Of a stretch of DNA of 64,000 nt, positions 59,466 through 64,000 are shown one piece after another. Source of the stretch: Fuerstiella sp. (GTDB lineage Bacteria; Planctomycetota; Planctomycetia; Planctomycetales; Planctomycetaceae); assembly GCA_014238335.1 (NCBI GenBank), contig JABABI010000014.1:1-64000 (forward strand), in the 5' to 3' direction. The stretch's first letter is position 1. Every line of letters begins with the position of its first letter. The translations under genes were made by a program, and so were the position numbers. The notes under the pieces were generated by a model. That model did no database searches, was not told where the DNA came from, and was given only the letters and a program-made list of their open reading frames with translations.

Positions 59466-61466
59466 ATGGCCAATTCGCTTCTGGGGATGCACGCCGCCGA
59501 CTGGATTGTGCTGAGCTGTTACTTCATTGTGATTCTGGGGATCGGCGTGTGGTCGGCGACCCGCGTCAAAGATGCGGCCGACTTCTTCATGGGGGGCCGT
59601 CGCTTTGGCAAATTCTTCATGATGTTTTTTGCCTTCGGCTCTGGTACCAGCAGCGACCAGGCGATCACAGTCGTGGCTGGTACCTGGAGGACCGGTCTGG
59701 CCGGTATCTGGTGGCAGTTTCTATGGCTGCCCGCGACTCCGTTCTACTGGGTCATCGCACCAATTCTGCGACGCATTCGGGCGCTGACGACGGCCGATTT
59801 TTTCGGAGCCAGGTTCAGTCCGGCCACGGCCGTTCTGTATTCCGCATATGGCATCCTGATCTCCATCGTGTTCATTGCCGGAGCATTATTCAGCAGCGGG
59901 AAAATGATTAATGCACTGACCGGAAATGCACTTGATGAAATGGCTGTGCAGATGAATGTGCAGGTCCCGAGCGTCTCTTTCACGTCGACAGCGGCCGCTC
60001 AGGACGATCCGGCTGGTGCAGACGTCGCGGTAGCGTCAACAGTGTCTGTGCAGTGGCGTGCGCTGCAGGGGTACGAATACGCAATTTTGGCCATGACTGT
60101 CCTGTTCGTCACATACGGAATGGCAGGCGGACTGGCAGCTGCCATTATCACGGACTCTATTCAGGGCGTGCTGACCATTGCTTTTTCGATACTGTTGCTG
60201 CCGTTTGTGTTTCATGAGATCGGCGGGTTTGGCGCTCTGCAGCAATTCGCAGACCTCAAGCCCGGCATGTTTGACTTCGTCGCCAGCGCGGAAGTTGCCG
60301 AACAACTCGGCCGTGAGCCAATCACCGTATTTTACGTCTGCGTTCTATCGATCACCGCTTTGGCCGGAATTATCGTTCAACCACACATCATGGGTGTCTG
60401 TGGTGCCGGTAAAACTGAGTTCGAAGGGCGTTTTGGTTTCACTGTGGGCAACTTCCTGAAGCGTTTCTGTACAGTCGCCTGGACGTTCACCGGCCTTGCC
60501 TGCATCGCATGGTATCTGGGCACGAACAGTCCGCTGCTGCAGTCCGGTGACCCTGCTGACCAGGCGTTGTATGCATCTTTGCAGCAGCGAGTCAGCGCTG
60601 ATTATGAAAGCCTGCCTGAAGAACAGCAGGCTGACATTGACCTGGCGGACAGTAAGTTCGCGGACGAATTGTTTGGGCGAGCCGCCTACGATATTCTTCC
60701 ACGAATCGCTCCAGGGCTGATAGGACTGCTGATGGCATCGCTGCTGGCGGCGGTGATGAGTACCAGTGATGCGCAGATGGTCGTTTCCAGCGGACTGTTC
60801 ACAGAGAATATCTATAAACGCCACTTGGCACCGGACAGATCGGACAGCCACTACCTGTGGGTCGCGCGTTTTGCGGGACTGGTCATTGTGCTGGCCGCCT
60901 TGATTCTGCAGGCGACATTCACCGACGTCATTCACGCTATGAAAGTGGTGATTAAAACGCCCGCCGCCATCGGGATAAGTATGTGGTTCGGAATCTTCTG
61001 GAGACGCTGGAATACAAACGCCGTGTGGATTTCGACATCGGCTGCCGTCCTTTCATGGATCGTGGTCAGTCACAACGGTACGTGGCTGCACGACCAGTTG
61101 CCTCAATTCAAAAGCCTGTTTCGTCAGACCGATAATGGTTGGGTGATGCTGGATATGTGGCAAAGTCTGAGCTATATCGGTGGCGGAGTGATTGCTGGTG
61201 TCATCACTGCGCTCGTCACCAGGCAGCAATCGTCGCAGCAGCTGGATCCATTTTTTACATTGCTGCGTACGCCCGTCCAGGAGGACGAAATCGTGCCTGC
61301 ACCCTGCACCGTGCCCGAGAATAATCCAATTCGGGAATCCGTTATCGAATTTGGCGGGTTCCAGTTTCCCACACCCACGAAGTTCGGGGTTGGCGGCTTT
61401 GTAGTGGCCTGGATTCTGGTCTTTGCGATCGTCGGAATGACAAAACTGCTCAGCATTCTGGTTTGA
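59466..61466 (+). CDS. Sodium:solute symporter (SSS family)
   Basis: DFFMGGRRFGKFFMMFFAFGSGTSSDQAI; LLMASLLAAVMSTSDAQMVVSSGLFTENIYK. Confidence 0.9.
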   Translation: MANSLLGMHAADWIVLSCYFIVILGIGVWSATRVKDAADFFMGGRRFGKFFMMFFAFGSGTSSDQAITVVAGTWRTGLAGIWWQFLWLPATPFYWVIAPILRRIRALTTADFFGARFSPATAVLYSAYGILISIVFIAGALFSSGKMINALTGNALDEMAVQMNVQVPSVSFTSTAAAQDDPAGADVAVASTVSVQWRALQGYEYAILAMTVLFVTYGMAGGLAAAIITDSIQGVLTIAFSILLLPFVFHEIGGFGALQQFADLKPGMFDFVASAEVAEQLGREPITVFYVCVLSITALAGIIVQPHIMGVCGAGKTEFEGRFGFTVGNFLKRFCTVAWTFTGLACIAWYLGTNSPLLQSGDPADQALYASLQQRVSADYESLPEEQQADIDLADSKFADELFGRAAYDILPRIAPGLIGLLMASLLAAVMSTSDAQMVVSSGLFTENIYKRHLAPDRSDSHYLWVARFAGLVIVLAALILQATFTDVIHAMKVVIKTPAAIGISMWFGIFWRRWNTNAVWISTSAAVLSWIVVSHNGTWLHDQLPQFKSLFRQTDNGWVMLDMWQSLSYIGGGVIAGVITALVTRQQSSQQLDPFFTLLRTPVQEDEIVPAPCTVPENNPIRESVIEFGGFQFPTPTKFGVGGFVVAWILVFAIVGMTKLLSILV

Positions 61467-61513
61467 TTCGGCGACACATCAGCGGCAGAGACGGAATTTA
61501 CTGGAGAACGTAC

Positions 61514-62320
61514 ATGATTAATCTCAAAGGACATTCGGCACTCGTGACGGGGTCGACCAAAGGTGTTGGCAGAGCCATTGTGGAAGCGTTTGCATTCGCC
61601 GGGGCGAATGTGGTCATCCACGGTCGCCGGGAAAGTTCGGAATCGGAAGAAGTGCTGTCTCACTGCCGGTCCGCTGGGGTGACCGCAGAATTTATCAGGG
61701 GCGACCTTTCCGGTCCGACAGACACCGTTGTTGATGAGGTGTTTGCCGAAGCGATCAGTGTGATGCCCGCAATTGATATTCTGGTCAACAATGCCGGTAC
61801 TTATATGGACAAGCCGTATCTGGAAATGGACCTGGCGACATACAGCACCACAATGCGTTTGAACGTTGATGCTCCATACTTCCTGACGCAGAAATTCGCT
61901 CGACGCTGGATCGCAGAACAGGCTGCCGGACGTGTGCTGATGATCGGCTCCATCAATGGACAACTGGCAGAACCTGTGCACACGTGCTACGACGCGTCAA
62001 AAGGAGCCGTGGCGATGCTGGTCAAATCGCTCTGCGTATCTCTGGCGCCCTACCGCATCAGAGTCAACGGGCTGGCACCGGGACTGGTGAGTACTCCTCT
62101 GACTTCGATCATAGAAGAAGATCCGAAGTTCAAAAGCTGGATGTGTCTGCATACACCCAATGGCGAAGTGCCAGGGCCGGAAGTCTGTGGCGACGGGGCG
62201 GTGTACCTGGTCAGTGATGCTGCTCAACATGTTCACGGTCACATGTTGATGGTTGACGGCGGTATGAGTGGCTGGCAGCAACCTGACATGCCGCGTCAGT
62301 GGAGCGAAGATCGGGCGTAA
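61514..62320 (+). CDS. Short-chain dehydrogenase/reductase
   Basis: ALVTGSTKGVGRAIVEAF, NNAGTYMDKP, Y-x3-K (YDASK), LMVDGGMSGW. Confidence 0.92.
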   Translation: MINLKGHSALVTGSTKGVGRAIVEAFAFAGANVVIHGRRESSESEEVLSHCRSAGVTAEFIRGDLSGPTDTVVDEVFAEAISVMPAIDILVNNAGTYMDKPYLEMDLATYSTTMRLNVDAPYFLTQKFARRWIAEQAAGRVLMIGSINGQLAEPVHTCYDASKGAVAMLVKSLCVSLAPYRIRVNGLAPGLVSTPLTSIIEEDPKFKSWMCLHTPNGEVPGPEVCGDGAVYLVSDAAQHVHGHMLMVDGGMSGWQQPDMPRQWSEDRA

Positions 62321-62378
62321 GTCACAACCGGTTGAACATGGCTGGCTCGGCTGTACATTTCTGACTGATCAGCAGGCG

Positions 62379-62401
62379 GTCCAACCGTTTTCGGTTGGGA
62401 C
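62379..62401. terminator. Hairpin between convergent SDR and LRR genes
   Basis: ccaaccg-tttt-cggttgg core stem between stops at 62320(+) and 62453(-). Confidence 0.4.
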
Positions 62402-62452
62402 AGGTACGACTCAAAACGCTTCCGCCGACCGAGAACGTCCGTCCGAAATCGT

Positions 62453-62956
62453 CTAACGCCGAACTTTACAGTTTGGCAGAGCTGTCTTCAGTTTGTCAAT
62501 GCCGGCATCCGTCACCCTTGTCTGTTCGACGATCAGGTCTTCCAGATTCGTCAGCCCATAAAGCTGCTCCAGACCGGCATCGGTGACATTAGTTTCGAAC
62601 AGCCCCAGCTCTTTAAGCGTCGACAATCCATTCAGGTGCTTTAGGCCTGCGTCAGTGATTTTTGTGCCGTTCAGCCACATTTTTTGCACGTTGCTGAGGC
62701 CCCGCACGTGTCGTAATCCGGAGTCCGTCAAAGGCTTGTCCTCGAAATCGACGGAAATCAGTTTGCCGTCCCCGTCCATCCCGACAGTGGCCCCCAGTTT
62801 TCTCAGTTTCCGTTGTCTCGACATGAGCGAGATGAACACCAGGAGGAACGCAATGACGATGCTGAAATTGATCATCATCCCGGGAAGACTGTACAGGAAC
62901 TCCTCGAACCCATTTAGCTTCTCGACATTTTCCATCGTGTCTACGGAGTCCATCAC
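62453..62956 (-). CDS. Membrane-anchored leucine-rich repeat protein
   Basis: One TM, then repeats of L..L.L..T.ITDAGL..L.GL..L..L. Confidence 0.8.
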   Translation of the reverse strand: MMDSVDTMENVEKLNGFEEFLYSLPGMMINFSIVIAFLLVFISLMSRQRKLRKLGATVGMDGDGKLISVDFEDKPLTDSGLRHVRGLSNVQKMWLNGTKITDAGLKHLNGLSTLKELGLFETNVTDAGLEQLYGLTNLEDLIVEQTRVTDAGIDKLKTALPNCKVRR

Positions 62957-63181
62957 GGCGCCTCACGTTTGCTGAATCAGAATTGTCTATCAACACATAC
63001 CGGCGCACTTGCGCTGCGAATCGGCGTGACTTTCCGTCCTGCGATCCCTTTATTGAGTAAAGGTGTCGAGCCCCCTGGCCATTATTTCGCACTTTGTCTG
63101 CCGGAACACGCAATTCGTTCAGATCGCCAAAGTATCCGAATGTCTCTGGTGATGCAAACGTTATCCTGTGAGCGACGGCAG

Positions 63182-63220
63182 CAAAAGAAAGAGCCGGGCC
63201 GCCTGTTTGGCGTCCGGCTC
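63182..63220 (-). terminator. Rho-independent terminator for rpsD
   Basis: Minus strand gagccgg...ccggctc followed by tttcttttg; inner GCC/GGC pairing. Confidence 0.75.
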
Positions 63221-63250
63221 AGAATCACAAAATGCTGTCGATCGAGACTG

Positions 63251-63859
63251 TTATCGTGACAGAAACGCGACAACCTGGTTGACGTCAACCTGCAGACCAA
63301 CGTCCGAGAAGCTCGGAATCGTTGTTACGACGGCAGAGAAGCTGCCATCGTCGTAATTGATCCATTCAGTCTGCGGAAGCGTGAGTCCTTCGCGAATGTT
63401 TTTGTACAGCACTTCCACATTCGGTCGTTTTCGAAGAGTAATTACGTCGCCGGGGCGAACCATGATGCCCGGTTTGTTAACGGTCACGCCGTTTAGCTGA
63501 AAGTGGCGGTGCACGATCCCCTGACGAGCCTGAGGTCGTGTGGACGCCAGGCCAGCCCGGCGAACAACATTGTCGAGGCGACGTTCACAGATGACCATCA
63601 GCTGTTCTCCGGTGTTGCCCTTCATGCTTCGGGCTTTGGCGAAGTAACGGTTGAGCTGACGGTCGCGCAGTCCGTAATAAAATTTGATCTTTTGTTTTTC
63701 GGCAAGGCCCAAACCGTAGTTGGTCGGCTTCTTGCGTCGTTTGTGCATCCCTGGCGGATATTCTTTCCGGTCCAGGGCCTTGATGGCACCATTTGATTCG
63801 TAAACATTGACGCCCAACCGTCGGTTGATGCGTCCCTTAGGACCCGTGTAACGACCCAT
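63251..63859 (-). CDS. rpsD: 30S ribosomal protein S4
   Basis: MGRYTGPKGRINRRLG...KQKIKFYYGLRDRQLNRYF...ERRLDNVVRRAGLASTRPQARQGIVHRHFQLNGVTVNKP. Confidence 0.96.
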   Translation of the reverse strand: MGRYTGPKGRINRRLGVNVYESNGAIKALDRKEYPPGMHKRRKKPTNYGLGLAEKQKIKFYYGLRDRQLNRYFAKARSMKGNTGEQLMVICERRLDNVVRRAGLASTRPQARQGIVHRHFQLNGVTVNKPGIMVRPGDVITLRKRPNVEVLYKNIREGLTLPQTEWINYDDGSFSAVVTTIPSFSDVGLQVDVNQVVAFLSR

Positions 63860-64000
63860 TCTTTCCAAACTCCAATCATAATCTTCGGGCTCTGCACCAC
63901 CATAACGCAACGCACGTCAGGCCGTCATCTTCTGTTGAACCGACCTGTCCATTCCGTGAATGGGGACCAGGTGATCAACTCCGACAGGCAGTTCGCAAAC

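Noticed and set aside
1-64000. CRISPR arrays, tRNA/rRNA genes, insertion sequences
   Set aside because: None seen on reading: no regularly spaced direct repeats, no cloverleaf or rRNA core motifs recognised, and no transposase-like ORF in the six-frame track. A tRNAscan/ISEScan run would be needed to confirm.

Overview
The window reads as a planctomycete-type chromosome segment, densely coding on both strands. I saw no tRNA, CRISPR array or obvious transposase. Recognisable blocks, in order: (1) a decayed kinase/SUMF1-type gene with at least two frameshifts at the left edge; (2) kdsB-truB-serine hydrolase-thioesterase; (3) a dcw-like remnant on the minus strand (rsmH, LysM protein, FtsL-like, ftsI); (4) a Gfo/Idh oxidoreductase, an APC permease and an OPT transporter, the last two divergent around a perfect 46-bp palindrome; (5) a compact type VII secretion-like locus: a WXG100-like protein, a helical protein, a second small hairpin protein, and a 1.3k-residue FtsK/SpoIIIE ATPase with one intact and two apparently degenerate ATPase modules; (6) a complete nqrABCDEF operon followed by an apparent ApbE-NqrM fusion, with an atypical NqrB flavinylation motif (SCPT instead of SGAT) and inverted repeats in every real intercistronic gap; (7) aceE-aceF-lpd; (8) RhlE helicase, a 60-aa basic protein and a cold-shock protein; (9) PhoD-like phosphatase, Ski2-like helicase, TIM-barrel isomerase and MFS transporter; (10) a flagellar rod/ring/hook-junction operon (flgF-G-A-H-I-J-N-K-L plus a small HDOD-like ORF); (11) sulfatase, SSS symporter, SDR, LRR protein and rpsD. 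The strongest candidates for follow-up are the T7SS-like locus and the ApbE-NqrM fusion with the unusual NqrB motif. All family calls come from reading motifs by eye; no database search was run.
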